A stretch of DNA of 64,000 nt from Peptoniphilus pacaensis (lineage in GTDB: Bacteria; Bacillota; Clostridia; Tissierellales; Peptoniphilaceae). This document shows, in pieces, positions 52,751-61,023 of this stretch. The DNA is taken from the NCBI RefSeq assembly GCF_900088125.1, contig NZ_FLQT01000003.1:248001-312000 (forward strand), given 5' to 3'. The notes below the pieces were generated by a model. The model worked only from the letters and a program-made list of their open reading frames with translations, made no database searches and was not told the origin of the DNA. Both the position numbers and the translations under genes were made by a program. The stretch's first letter is position 1. Each line of letters starts with the position of its first letter.

Positions 52751-53433
52751 TTGGCCGCCTCCCATTTCTCTACTAATTCTTTCGCCGCCGCCTTGGGATC
52801 TTCCGCCGAGGCGATGGCGGAGACGACGAAAAAACCGTCTACGCCGGTTTCGGCCAAGGCCTTCATGTCCTCGGCCTTGACGCCGCCGCCGATGGTAATG
52901 GGCAGAGGCGAAATGGCCACCAGCTTTTTGATTTCGTCCAAAGTGCGGTAGATAATATTGCCTTCCTCGTCCAAGCCGCAGTCTCTCTTCGTCTCCGTTT
53001 CGTGAAAGGGGCCGGCGCCGAAGTAATCCACGTCCTTAAAATTTCCCTCCTGCACGTAGCGGGTCAAATCCCCCGTGGGCGCGGAGAGGCCGATGACCGC
53101 ATCGGGCCCTAAGTATTTTCGGCAGACGGACACGGGGATATCCGTTTGGCCCACGTGGATGCCGTCCACCTTCGCCCCCGCTTCCCTCGCCGCCAAAGCC
53201 ACGTCGAGGCGGTCGTTGATGAGAAGGGTGACCTCATTTTCTTTCTTCATGGAGGCGATGAGATCGCTCACCTCCCGAGCCAGGGCGATGATTTCTCTCG
53301 CCGAGGCGGTCTTCGAGCGCAGCTGAATGCAGGTGAAGCCCGCTTCGATGGCGTCTTTCACGATGGGCGCCACCGGTCGGTTCCATGTGTTTTCCGGACC
53401 GACGACGAAGTATTTTTCTATGCTGAATTTCAT
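52747..53433 (-). CDS. thiE: Thiamin-phosphate synthase (first copy)
   Basis: ThiE joins HMP diphosphate to thiazole phosphate. The 228-residue TIM barrel has IQLRSKTASAREII, LLINDRLDVALAA, GIHVGQTDIPV, GLSAPT, YFGAGPFHETETKRD and ITIGGGV. The order and motifs match ThiE. The Q-R-K segment, which binds the pyrophosphate, is kept. It directly abuts thiM and overlaps thiD by four bases. A second, different ThiE lies at 55806-56420, so this genome has one per operon. Confidence 0.93.
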   Translation of the reverse strand: MKFSIEKYFVVGPENTWNRPVAPIVKDAIEAGFTCIQLRSKTASAREIIALAREVSDLIASMKKENEVTLLINDRLDVALAAREAGAKVDGIHVGQTDIPVSVCRKYLGPDAVIGLSAPTGDLTRYVQEGNFKDVDYFGAGPFHETETKRDCGLDEEGNIIYRTLDEIKKLVAISPLPITIGGGVKAEDMKALAETGVDGFFVVSAIASAEDPKAAAKELVEKWEAAK

Positions 53434-54249
53434 TTAAAGCTCCTTCATGGGGCAGGCGGCCAAATCGTCTCCCGTTAAATTGGACAGGGCGTCCAAGAAA
53501 GCCACCTTAAAGCTCGCCGTGCCCTCGGCTTTCTTTTCGGCCATGGCCCCCGCCACATTGTAGGCATTGGTGGCCGCCACCGCCGCCGTAAAGGGATCGG
53601 CGACCGAATGATAGACGGCACAGACGCCGCCTAAGGAGCAGCCGCTTCCCGTAATACGGGCGAAGTATTCGCTGCCGCCATAGGACAGGACGGTGCGCTC
53701 ACCGTCGGTGATCAAATCCTCTTTGCCGGATACGCAGACGGCGCCTTTAATGAAGCGTGCCAGGGCCTCCGCCGCTTCCCGCGCCGATTCCACGCTCTCC
53801 GTGGAATCCACGCCCCGGACCTTGCCTTCGTCGGTGTCGATTAAGCCCCACATCTTCGCCAGGGTAATCACTTCCGAGGCGTTGGCCCGGACGATGGCCG
53901 GGGGATAATCTTTCATATCCGTCAAAAGCGTCGTCCTCAATTCCCCCAAGCCCGCCGCCACGGGATCCAAGACATAGGCGCTTTTTTCATACGCCGCCTT
54001 CGCCGCAGCGGGAATGGTTTCGGCTTGTACGGGAATCAAGGTGCCCACATTGATGTAGAGGCATTTGGCGATTTCCCCCATGGTGCGCCCTTCGTCGGGC
54101 ATAAAGACCATGGCCGCCGAGCCGCCCACGGCGATTTGCGCGTTGGCGACGAAATCGATGGTGACGAAATTGGTAATGGAAGGCGCCATGGGACAGATCT
54201 TGCGGACGTCTTCCTGGGCGCGCTTCAAGGCGCTTTGTAAATCCTTCAT
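53434..54249 (-). CDS. thiM: Hydroxyethylthiazole kinase
   Basis: ThiM phosphorylates hydroxyethylthiazole, a salvage step. The 271 residues match the family: APSITNFVTIDFVANAQIAVGG at the N-terminus (substrate site), then KMWGLI..., a GVDSTES segment, KEDLITDGERTVLSYGG and the catalytic loop ITGSGCSLGGVCAVY. It is first in the operon under the TPP riboswitch. The ribosome site AAGGAAAATGAA is followed by ATG at 54249. Its presence shows thiazole salvage alongside the de novo thiazole genes at 56-59 kb. Confidence 0.96.
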   Translation of the reverse strand: MKDLQSALKRAQEDVRKICPMAPSITNFVTIDFVANAQIAVGGSAAMVFMPDEGRTMGEIAKCLYINVGTLIPVQAETIPAAAKAAYEKSAYVLDPVAAGLGELRTTLLTDMKDYPPAIVRANASEVITLAKMWGLIDTDEGKVRGVDSTESVESAREAAEALARFIKGAVCVSGKEDLITDGERTVLSYGGSEYFARITGSGCSLGGVCAVYHSVADPFTAAVAATNAYNVAGAMAEKKAEGTASFKVAFLDALSNLTGDDLAACPMKEL

Positions 54250-54266
54250 TTCATTTTCCTTTCCGG

Positions 54267-54410
54267 ATAAAAAAAGGTATCTTCCCGCGAGAAGATACCT
54301 TTAAAGGCCGCCTATATAAGGCGTCGTGCATTCCTACGCGAGTATTAGCTCACAGGTTCAAAGGGTCAGGTTTTACCTTCTCAACTACAAAGTTCCCCTT
54401 GCGTTATTCA
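54267..54410 (-). ncRNA. TPP riboswitch of the thiM operon, with terminator
   Basis: The minus strand reads AAGGGGAACTTTG, GAGAAGGTAAAACCTGACCC, TTTGAACCTG and CTAATACTCGCGTAGGAA, matching the conserved thi-box blocks in order. Past the aptamer a perfect 12-base terminator stem, AAAGGTATCTTC with GAAGATACCTTT (54273-54302), is followed by seven Ts and then the thiM ribosome site. TPP binding should favour termination. Confidence 0.96.
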
Positions 54411-54414
54411 TTTA

Positions 54415-54442
54415 AAAAGACCTTACCACTAGGCAAGGTCTT
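54415..54442 (-). terminator. Terminator downstream of the thiS-to-flavoprotein genes
   Basis: AAAGACCTT pairs with AAGGTCTTT (54416-54442), with Ts on the minus strand. The sequence TTGACA (54443-54448) sits at its upstream edge, so the promoter of the TPP leader may overlap it. The gap 54443-54553 holds no convincing gene. Confidence 0.75.
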
Positions 54443-54553
54443 TGTCAAATAAAAGCCACGACGAATAAGCCGTCCCTTTCTCCTCGAAAGTCGACAGGCG
54501 GCTTATTTCACGCCCGAAGGCGCCCATGATTTTCATATTTTCTTTGTCAATTC

Positions 54554-55036
54554 TTACGGGCGAGGGGTGAGTCGCCCCGCTTTCCCCGAAAGATGATGAA
54601 CGACGAGGCGAAACACGTCTGCGCCGTCGCAATGATTCACCGTTTTTTCATTTACTTCCCGGCTCACATGAGGCGCCAGGGCGTCGGTCATCTGTTGAAA
54701 GGCACAAAGCCGAGCCTCCCCTTCCAAGCGCTCCACGGAACCGAAGGCGATAACGGATCCGTAGGCCGTGGTGTACTCTTCTTCCACGATGTCCGATGCG
54801 TCCACCACGGTGAAGGATGCCTTTTCATTGGCCTCTATGGCTTCCCATTTGTGGCCGCTTTTCGCGCTGTGAAAGACGATGGCGCCGTCTACATAGGTGT
54901 AGTTTACGGGCACGCCGTAGGGATAGCCTTCCTTGCCGTAAAGGGACAGGACGCCCCAAGTATTTCTTTTGAGCAGGGCCTTGATTTCTTCCGGGCTCAA
55001 GCTTTGCTTTTCACGCTTAACGGGACGAAACATCAT
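54554..55036 (-). CDS. Pyridoxamine 5'-phosphate oxidase-like flavin-binding protein (NimA type)
   Basis: This 160-residue protein has the split-barrel flavin-binding fold: WGVLSLYGKEGYPYGVPVNY, VFHSAKSGHKWEAI and SFTVVD, which match the NimA/pyridoxamine-oxidase-like group. Such proteins bind FMN or F420 and reduce nitro-compounds or others; the substrate is unknown. Its start lies inside the 3' end of the EFR1-type gene (20-base overlap), so both are probably co-translated, and a ferredoxin partner for a flavin reductase makes sense. It is last before the terminator. Confidence 0.85.
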   Translation of the reverse strand: MMFRPVKREKQSLSPEEIKALLKRNTWGVLSLYGKEGYPYGVPVNYTYVDGAIVFHSAKSGHKWEAIEANEKASFTVVDASDIVEEEYTTAYGSVIAFGSVERLEGEARLCAFQQMTDALAPHVSREVNEKTVNHCDGADVFRLVVHHLSGKAGRLTPRP

Positions 55037-55775
55037 CCACCACCTTTTCCAATGTGTAGCGGAATTTTCCCGCCGTCTTCTTTCCGTACTCGATGGCCTC
55101 CACGGGGCAGTAATTGATGCATGCCATGCAGTGGGTGCAGCGGTCGTACCACACGGGCCGCCCCTCTTCCATCTTCACATTGCCCAGGGCACAGCGCTTT
55201 TCGCATTGGCCGCAGGAGATGCAGTTGTCCTTGGCGTAAAAGGGCCGGGCCTTGATGAAGAGAGCGTAGTAGCCGCCGTTAACGGAAGTGAGCAGGCGGC
55301 CCAAGAGCCCCGCCTTCTTTTCCCCCGCACCCTTCGATGCGATGGCGGCGGCAATTCTCGAGATCGCCTTATCGGCCTTGGCCACAATGCGCCTGCACGC
55401 ATCGGCGCCGGGCACGTCGAACATGGCGATGTAGTTTTCCGGCATGATCACGTGGAAGGTGCCGCCGTAGGCCATGCCTTTGTCCTTCGCCAGTCTCTCT
55501 TCGTAGGCGGGCGCACCGCCGATGCCGGAGCCGCAGGTCATGACCAGATAGAGCTTCTCCGCCTTCACTTCCAGCTGCTCCCAATAGTTTTCGACCACTC
55601 GAGGCACCCGCCAGCAGTAGGTGGGCGTCACCAGAACCACGGTATCGTCTTCGATGGCATCCATGACCCCGTTTTTTATTCTCTCGCCGAGATCCACGGC
55701 CTTGGTCTGTAATTTTTCCGCCAACTTCCGCGCCACATAGGCGCTGTTGCCCGTGCCGCTGTAAAAATAAATCAT
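55017..55775 (-). CDS. EFR1-type ferredoxin: flavodoxin-like domain plus two 4Fe-4S clusters
   Basis: This 252-residue protein begins with a flavodoxin-like domain (MIYFYSGTGNSAYVARKLAE, FMN phosphate loop SGTGNS, then VLVTPTYCWRVPRVVE). Its C-terminal part (about 185-230) has two cluster motifs: CISCGQCEKRCALG and CTHCMACINYCPV. This is the EFR1 arrangement, an electron carrier in anaerobes. It lies 30 bases after the second thiE and overlaps the next flavin-binding gene by 20 bases. It may feed electrons to the radical enzyme ThiH upstream or to the flavin protein, which is an inference from position. Confidence 0.9.
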   Translation of the reverse strand: MIYFYSGTGNSAYVARKLAEKLQTKAVDLGERIKNGVMDAIEDDTVVLVTPTYCWRVPRVVENYWEQLEVKAEKLYLVMTCGSGIGGAPAYEERLAKDKGMAYGGTFHVIMPENYIAMFDVPGADACRRIVAKADKAISRIAAAIASKGAGEKKAGLLGRLLTSVNGGYYALFIKARPFYAKDNCISCGQCEKRCALGNVKMEEGRPVWYDRCTHCMACINYCPVEAIEYGKKTAGKFRYTLEKVVDDVSSR

Positions 55776-55805
55776 AAACCCCTCCTATAGGAGCAGTATA
55801 GCATA

Positions 55806-56420
55806 TTACAGGCGGTTCAAAATGGCGCGAAGCTTTTTCACCGCCGCCTCGGGATCTTCGGCGTATTGAATGGCGGAGACCACGCAGATGCCGTCGAAAT
55901 CTTCGCCCGCCAGTTCGGGGAGGGTCCTTTCGTTAATGCCGCCGATGGCATAGACCGGCAGGGACACGCTTTTTTTCACGGCGCGGAAGGTTTCTAAAGA
56001 GGTGTGGCGGGTAATGACCTTGGTTTGCGTGGGAAAGAGGGCGCCGGTACCGAAGTAGCTCGCCCCTTCCGCCTCCGCTTCGTAGGCGCGGTCCACGGTC
56101 TTTACCGATGCGCCGATGATGGTCTCCTCGCCTAAAATGGCGCGGGCATCCTTCACCGCCATGTCCTCATCTCCCAGATGGACGCCGACGCCAAGCTCCT
56201 TGGCCACGTCAATGCGGTCGTCGATAATCAGAGGCGTGGCGTATTTGTCCGCTTCTTTTTTTATCTTAAGGGCCCGTTCGTAAACCTCTTCGTCGGAAAG
56301 GTCCTTTTCCCGCAGCTGAATCATGTCCACGCCGCCTCTTAATGCGGCGAAGACGTCTGCAAGAAATTCTTCCTCGTCGTCGTACTTCGTGGAGTCCGTA
56401 ATAAAATAAAGCTTTTTCAT
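55806..56420 (-). CDS. thiE: Thiamin-phosphate synthase (second copy)
   Basis: This 204-residue ThiE homologue has LYFITDSTKYDDEEEFLA, IQLREKDLSDEEVYERAL, LIIDDRIDVAKELGVGVHLG, IGASVKT, YFGTGALFPTQTKVI and YAIGGI. The segments match thiamin-phosphate synthase better than the TenI branch because the R-E-K and pyrophosphate-binding residues are kept. It overlaps thiH by 4 bases, ending the thiazole operon. It differs strongly from the copy at 52747-53433. Being in the thiazole cluster, it may be the copy for de novo synthesis. Confidence 0.88.
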   Translation of the reverse strand: MKKLYFITDSTKYDDEEEFLADVFAALRGGVDMIQLREKDLSDEEVYERALKIKKEADKYATPLIIDDRIDVAKELGVGVHLGDEDMAVKDARAILGEETIIGASVKTVDRAYEAEAEGASYFGTGALFPTQTKVITRHTSLETFRAVKKSVSLPVYAIGGINERTLPELAGEDFDGICVVSAIQYAEDPEAAVKKLRAILNRL

Positions 56421-57574
56421 AGGCGAATGTAGTCGTTTCTCAGGACGTAAAGGCCTTCTTTTTTCAGATCCTTTTCGATTTCGTCCAAGGTGCGGGTGTC
56501 GGCGATGACGAATTGTTCTTCCCCTTCGTCTTCTTCCGGCTCTTCGCCCCGGCGGCCGATGCCCGTGTCCACGGAGGCGGAAATTTTCGTCGCCCCGTAG
56601 AGCATGGCCTGGTCTCTGAATTCCTTCCGCTCCCGAGTGGAAATGGTGATGGATGCAAAGGGCATAAAGATCCGCATGGCCGTAATAAATTGCATGAGCT
56701 TCCGCTCGCCGATGCGATTGGTATTGTCCACATCTTCCGCCCCGTGAGTGGGACGAATCCGCGGGAAGGAGATGGCAATTTCCACATGGGGGTATTTCCG
56801 TTGAACCAAATAGGCGTGAAGGCCCAGTCGGAAGGCGTCGGCTACGGGATCGGCCAGGCCGAAGAGCACGCCGAAACCTACGCCCCGCATGCCGCCCATG
56901 GCCGCCCGTTCCTGGGTGCCCATGCGGTAGATCATGCTGCGCTTGTTGCCCCGGGGATGGTAGTAGTCGTAGGTCTCGGGATCGTAGCTTTCCTGAAAGA
57001 CGGTGACGAAATCGGCGCCGGCCTTTTGCAGGCGTTCGTAGTCCGCCACATTGGCGGGATAGATTTCAAGGCTCACGACGCGGAAATACTTTCTCGCCAG
57101 CTTCACCGCTTCTTCGATGTATTCCACCGGGGAGTAATGGGTGCTTTCCCCGGTTAAGATCAGCACGTCTTCGATGCCTTCCTTGGCCAAAGCCCGCATT
57201 TCCACTTCGATTTCATCGGGATTCAGCGCCGCCCGCTTTATGTCGCTCTTGGCGTTAAAGCCGCAGTAGCGACAGCCGTTTTCGCAGTAATTGGCGATGT
57301 AGAGGGGCGAGAAGGAATAGACATTGTCGCCGAAATATTGGCGGCGCAGGCCGCGGGCCTTTTCCATCATCAGTTCCAAGTAAGGCTCCGCCGCGGGAGA
57401 AAGCAGGGTGTAATAATCATCCGGCGTCAGCCGATCCTTCCGCAAGACCTCTGCCACCTCGGCACCGGTGACGGTCCGTTCTTTTTCGCGTTCGTAGGTC
57501 GCCGCGATTTCTTCGGGAATGGCTTCGGAGATTTGATCCATTCCCGGGGCGTAATCGAAAACCGTTTTAATCAT
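56417..57574 (-). CDS. thiH: 2-iminoacetate synthase (tyrosine lyase)
   Basis: ThiH is a radical SAM enzyme that splits tyrosine to give dehydroglycine for the thiazole ring; it is the anaerobic alternative to ThiO. The cluster motif is CENGCRYCGF (CxxxCxxC), residues about 95-104. YIANYCE, LTGESTHYSPVEYI and VSLEIYPANV follow. The 385 residues match the family. The ATG at 57574 has GAGGTG 6 bases upstream, better than a GTG at 57583. Its stop overlaps the following thiE by 4 bases. Confidence 0.96.
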   Translation of the reverse strand: MIKTVFDYAPGMDQISEAIPEEIAATYEREKERTVTGAEVAEVLRKDRLTPDDYYTLLSPAAEPYLELMMEKARGLRRQYFGDNVYSFSPLYIANYCENGCRYCGFNAKSDIKRAALNPDEIEVEMRALAKEGIEDVLILTGESTHYSPVEYIEEAVKLARKYFRVVSLEIYPANVADYERLQKAGADFVTVFQESYDPETYDYYHPRGNKRSMIYRMGTQERAAMGGMRGVGFGVLFGLADPVADAFRLGLHAYLVQRKYPHVEIAISFPRIRPTHGAEDVDNTNRIGERKLMQFITAMRIFMPFASITISTRERKEFRDQAMLYGATKISASVDTGIGRRGEEPEEDEGEEQFVIADTRTLDEIEKDLKKEGLYVLRNDYIRL

Positions 57575-57584
57575 GGCGCCCACC

Positions 57585-58349
57585 TCAATCGAAGAAGTCT
57601 CTCAAGGGAGAGGAAGGATCGGCGCCCTTGTCCAAAATGCGGCCCGGTTTTGCCAAATAACCCATGCGGCCCCCTTCGATGGCCAGCTTAAAGGCCCTCG
57701 CCATCATTGGAATGTCTCCCGCCGTGGCGATACCCGTGTTGGCCATAATGGCGGCGGCGCCCATTTCCATGGCTTCGGCGGCTTGAGAAGGACGACCGAT
57801 GCCGGCATCGACGATAATGGGCAAATCGATTTCGTCGATTAAAATTTGAATGAAGGCCTTCGTAGCCAATCCCTTATTGCTTCCGATAGGCGAGGCCAAA
57901 GGCATAATGGCAGCGGCACCGGCACTTGCCATGTCCCGGGCGTAGTTTAAGTCGGGATACATATAGGGCATGACGACAAAGCCTTCGTCGGCCAAAATTT
58001 TCGTGGCCACCAAAGTCTGTTCGTTGTCCGGCAGTAAGTATTTCGAGTCCCGCATAATTTCGATCTTGACGAAATTGCCGCAGCCCATTTCCTTTGCCAG
58101 GCGGGCGATTCGAACGGCCTCGTCGGCATTGCGGGCGCCGCTGGTATTGGGGATCAGAGTGATGTTTTTCGGAATGAATTCCAAAATATTCGTCACATCC
58201 GCCGTGTTCGCCCGGCGAAGAGCCACGGTAATCATTTCGGCGCCGGCGTGGGTAATGGCGGCGTCGATTAATTCCGGCGCGTACTTGCCGGATCCTAAAA
58301 TAAAGCGGGATTCAAAGGTCTTGTCCCCTAATGTCCACGTATCTTTCAC
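57585..58349 (-). CDS. thiG: Thiazole synthase
   Basis: ThiG builds the thiazole phosphate ring from deoxyxylulose phosphate, dehydroglycine and ThiS thiocarboxylate. The 254-residue TIM barrel has FILGSGKYAPELIDAAI, ITVALRR (with neighbouring catalytic region), LIPNTSGARNADEAVRIARL, VKIEIMRD, MPLASPIGSNKGL and PIIVDAGIGRPSQAAEAMEMG. The start is GTG at 58349, chosen because AGGAGG lies 6 bases upstream; it overlaps the thiF stop (GTGA). ThiH follows after 10 bases. The cluster is the usual anaerobic thiazole set. Confidence 0.96.
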   Translation of the reverse strand: MKDTWTLGDKTFESRFILGSGKYAPELIDAAITHAGAEMITVALRRANTADVTNILEFIPKNITLIPNTSGARNADEAVRIARLAKEMGCGNFVKIEIMRDSKYLLPDNEQTLVATKILADEGFVVMPYMYPDLNYARDMASAGAAAIMPLASPIGSNKGLATKAFIQILIDEIDLPIIVDAGIGRPSQAAEAMEMGAAAIMANTGIATAGDIPMMARAFKLAIEGGRMGYLAKPGRILDKGADPSSPLRDFFD

Positions 58350-58945
58350 TTCAATCCTCCTAAAATCAGTTCTAAAACAACTTGGCACTCCATGGCGGCG
58401 ATGGTCATGACCTTGGGCAGGTAACAATCCTTGCGGTCCTCGCCCTGAAAGTCACCTACCATGTGGATATGGCCGAAATCTTTACGCCCCAGGGCGCCCA
58501 CAGGCCCCGCCACGCCCGTCGTACATACATAGGGCGTGTCATGGTCCTGAAAGAAATCGAAGGCCTCTATTTTCGATGCTACGCCGTCATATGCCTCCAC
58601 CACGATGTCGGCCTCCGCCGCAATGGCTTCGAGCATAGAGGCGTCCACGAATGCATCTAGCGCCTCTACCCGGGCGTAGGGGAGCCAATCCGCGATCCGC
58701 TCCGCCGTGGCCTTCGCCTTCTTTTTTCCTATATCCGAAACGCCGTAGTTTTGGCGGTTTAAATTGGACGCCTCCACCACGTCGAAATCATACAAAATTA
58801 ATTTCCCCACGCCCAGCCGTGCCAAGATCCACGCCACCTGGGATCCCAAACCACCGCAGCCTAAGACGGCGACGGTAGTATCCCCTACAGCTTCGTTAAT
58901 CTCCGGCAGCTGCCGGGCCAGGGCATCCGATCGTTTAACCTCCAC
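58346..58945 (-). CDS. thiF: ThiS adenylyltransferase
   Basis: ThiF activates the C-terminal glycine of ThiS by adenylation. The 199-residue E1-like protein has the nucleotide loop AVLGCGGLGSQVAWILARLG, LYDFDVVEASNLNRQNYG and VVEAYDGVASK, followed by TGVAGP. It lacks the C-terminal zinc Cys pairs of larger E1 proteins, as in the short clostridial form. The start is uncertain: GTG at 58945 and ATG at 58972 are candidates; both lie inside the end of thiS, so the genes overlap and are coupled. The stop overlaps thiG. Confidence 0.9.
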   Translation of the reverse strand: MEVKRSDALARQLPEINEAVGDTTVAVLGCGGLGSQVAWILARLGVGKLILYDFDVVEASNLNRQNYGVSDIGKKKAKATAERIADWLPYARVEALDAFVDASMLEAIAAEADIVVEAYDGVASKIEAFDFFQDHDTPYVCTTGVAGPVGALGRKDFGHIHMVGDFQGEDRKDCYLPKVMTIAAMECQVVLELILGGLK

Positions 58946-59129
58946 CGGTAAAAGAAAACACCTCCAACACATCCTCGTCGTAGACCATCGTCTTCGCCAT
59001 GTCCGCCCGCTTCACCAGGGCGCCGTTTATTTCAAGCGCCACGCGGTCAGCGTCGTAACCTGCGGAAATCAAGACGTCCACTAAAGGTTCCGGGCCGTTT
59101 AATTTCACGACCTTGCCGTTAATCTTCAC
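58935..59129 (-). CDS. thiS: Sulfur carrier protein ThiS
   Basis: ThiS carries sulfur as a thiocarboxylate on its C-terminal glycine for thiazole formation. The 64-residue beta-grasp protein begins VKINGKVVKLNG and ends VLEVFSFTGGG, so the required Gly-Gly terminus is present. The start is GTG at 59129, which follows GGAGGTG closely; the longer open frame upstream is part of the hairpin leader and is unlikely. It is first in the thiS-F-G-H-E operon, just past a strong leader terminator. Confidence 0.92.
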   Translation of the reverse strand: MKINGKVVKLNGPEPLVDVLISAGYDADRVALEINGALVKRADMAKTMVYDEDVLEVFSFTGGG

Positions 59130-59142
59130 AGTCACCTCCCAT

Positions 59143-59193
59143 GAAAAAAGGCACGAAGAAACCACACCCGCGGTGGTGTGCCCCTTCGTGCCT
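59143..59193 (-). terminator. Strong hairpin plus T run in the thiS leader (attenuator candidate)
   Basis: AAGGCACGAAG pairs with CTTCGTGCCTT, with an inner stem of ACCACACC against GGTGTGGT-type bases (59149-59193). On the minus strand six Ts follow at 59143-59148, and the thiS ribosome site GGGAGG begins within 8 bases. Transcription starting near 59201 would meet it at once. No thi-box or other aptamer blocks are visible before it. Confidence 0.8.
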
Positions 59194-59207
59194 TGCACTC
59201 TGATTAA

Positions 59208-59236
59208 AGTATAACATGGACGAACTTTCGCGGCAA
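59208..59236 (-). promoter_or_regulatory. Promoter of the thiS operon
   Basis: TTGCCG (59231-59236) and TATACT (59208-59213) on the minus strand, 17 bases apart. The leader to the thiS start is only about 70 bases. The rest of the gap up to 59560 has an isolated TTGACA at 59342 and 59499 without good partners, and no gene. Confidence 0.7.
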
Positions 59237-59569
59237 GGGATGTGCGCGGAAAAATATACCTTCTCTCTTTTAAAAAACAGAAAAACCCGCGGGCAAACAG
59301 ACGAAATTTTCGGGGAATTAACCGAGAGCTCTTTCATTATGTTGACACGGTCGGCATAACACCGTGCTTATACGCCCTTTTTGACGCGGGCTCCTTGTCT
59401 CCTTCCTCGAATCAAGGCGACGGCCATGAAATCCTTCTCAATTAAAATTTTATATCAAAATAACGGCTTGCGTGCCAGATTTTTACAACCGTCCTTTCTT
59501 GACAAAAAAATGTTTTACGAAAAAGGCGACTTTTTATAAAAAGAGACTTTAATTTTTTAAAAAACCGTG

Positions 59570-59575
59570 TATAAT
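59570..59575 (+). promoter_or_regulatory. -10 box of the AGCS symporter gene
   Basis: TATAAT in a very AT-rich stretch, 33 bases before the AGGAGGTG-type ribosome site TCGGAGGTG. A clear -35 box is not seen. Confidence 0.5.
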
Positions 59576-59618
59576 GTATTTACAAGCAGTTATTCTTACT
59601 TATTTTCGGAGGTGACTT

Positions 59619-61001
59619 ATGAGTTTTGCAGATGTATTAGGTAAGATTGATGCGTTTTTATGGGGCGTTCCCCTTATGGTATTGCTCGTCGGAGCAGGCA
59701 TCATCTTATCTGTACGTACAGGTTTTGTGCAAGCAAGACATTTCGGGTATATCCTGAAAAATACCATGGGTAGAATGTTTGAAAAGCACGACCTTGAAGA
59801 AGGGGCTATTACTCCTTTCCAAGCACTGTCCACGGCACTGGCCGCAACAGTCGGTACCGGTAATATCGTCGGCGTATCGGTCGCTATTTTAGGCGGTGGT
59901 CCCGGCGCCGTATTCTGGATGTGGGTTGCCGCATTCTTCGGTATGTGTACCAAGTATTCGGAAGTTAACTTGTCCGTGGCTTATCGTGTAAAGACCCCGG
60001 ACGGCTACGCCGGCGGCCCCATGTACTACTTGGACCGCGGTTTGAAGAAACCCTGGCTCGGTAAATGCTTCGCTTTCTTAGCAGGCGTCGCCTGCTTCGG
60101 TATCGGCTGCTCCGTTCAATCCAACGCCATCGCCGGTACATTGAAATCGTCCTTTAACATTCCCCCGATGATCACCGCAGTGGTCATTACCGTTCTCGCC
60201 ACCATCGTTATTATCGGCGGGATCCAATCCATTTCCAAGGTAACCGAAAAGCTCGTTCCCTTTATGGCAGCTTTCTACATCGTAGGCGGTTTAATCGTTA
60301 TTATTTCCAACGCCAGTATGCTTCCCTTCGCCATCCGTGCTATCTTCGTCGGCGCATTTAATCCGTCGGCAGTGGGCGGCGGCGTCATCGGTTACACCAT
60401 TATGTTGGCTATGCGCAACGGCGTCAGCCGCGGCGTCTTCACCAACGAAGCCGGTTTAGGTTCTTCGCCTATCGCCCACGCATCGGCATCCACCGACCAC
60501 CCCACCCGTCAAGGGATGTGGGGCGTCACGGAAGTCTTCTTGGATACCTTCGTCGTATGTACCATTACCGCTTTGGTTATTATTACATCCGGCGTTTTGG
60601 ATGATGGCGTTACCGACGCATCGGCTCTCGTCGCTACGGCATTCTCCATGCACTTGAGCTTAGGTAAATACATCGTATCCTTAGGCTTGTTGCTCTTCGC
60701 ATTCTCCACCATCCTCGGTTGGGAATACTACGGCGAAACTTCCGCCCGCTACCTCTTGGGCGCAGGCATCGGCAAACCCTACAAACTCGTCTATATCATC
60801 ATGATCTTCGTCGGTTGTGTTATTAACTTAGACTTGGTATGGACCGTTGCCAATATCCTAAACGCATTAATGGCCATCCCGAACTTGATCGGCCTCATCG
60901 GACTTTCCAGCGTCGTCGTCGCATTGGGCAAAGACTTCTTTGCCGACGACCGCAAACGGACGGGTCCTGAAGAATACGAACACTTATTGAAATTGAAATA
61001 A
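59619..61001 (+). CDS. AGCS-family sodium/alanine (amino acid) symporter
   Basis: This 460-residue transporter has about eleven hydrophobic segments. Family marks are FQALSTALAATVGTGNIVGV (the AGCS signature with Gly-Thr-Gly-Asn), GAVFWMWVAAFFGM, YRVKTPDGYAGGPMYYL, VFTNEAGLGSSPIAHASA and FAFSTILGWEYYGE. Such proteins import alanine or glycine with Na+ or H+. An amino-acid fermenter would use it for uptake. Codon use is skewed to a few codons (GGT, TTA, TTG and ATC-like choices), different from the neighbours and consistent with strong expression. It is a single-gene unit between two terminators. Confidence 0.94.
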   Translation: MSFADVLGKIDAFLWGVPLMVLLVGAGIILSVRTGFVQARHFGYILKNTMGRMFEKHDLEEGAITPFQALSTALAATVGTGNIVGVSVAILGGGPGAVFWMWVAAFFGMCTKYSEVNLSVAYRVKTPDGYAGGPMYYLDRGLKKPWLGKCFAFLAGVACFGIGCSVQSNAIAGTLKSSFNIPPMITAVVITVLATIVIIGGIQSISKVTEKLVPFMAAFYIVGGLIVIISNASMLPFAIRAIFVGAFNPSAVGGGVIGYTIMLAMRNGVSRGVFTNEAGLGSSPIAHASASTDHPTRQGMWGVTEVFLDTFVVCTITALVIITSGVLDDGVTDASALVATAFSMHLSLGKYIVSLGLLLFAFSTILGWEYYGETSARYLLGAGIGKPYKLVYIIMIFVGCVINLDLVWTVANILNALMAIPNLIGLIGLSSVVVALGKDFFADDRKRTGPEEYEHLLKLK

Positions 61002-61023
61002 CTCATTTCGAACTGCTAAAGAT

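Noticed and set aside
54429-54632. Minus-strand 67-codon frame ending in SSWLLFDKDLA
   Set aside because: It overlaps the flavoprotein gene and runs into a terminator stem, with no ribosome site at either of its ATGs. A 35-residue peptide from the inner ATG cannot be excluded but is not supported.
59342-59374. TTGACA with a TTATAC 20 bases downstream in the thiS-symporter gap
   Set aside because: The spacing is too long and no gene or ribosome site follows before the true symporter promoter.
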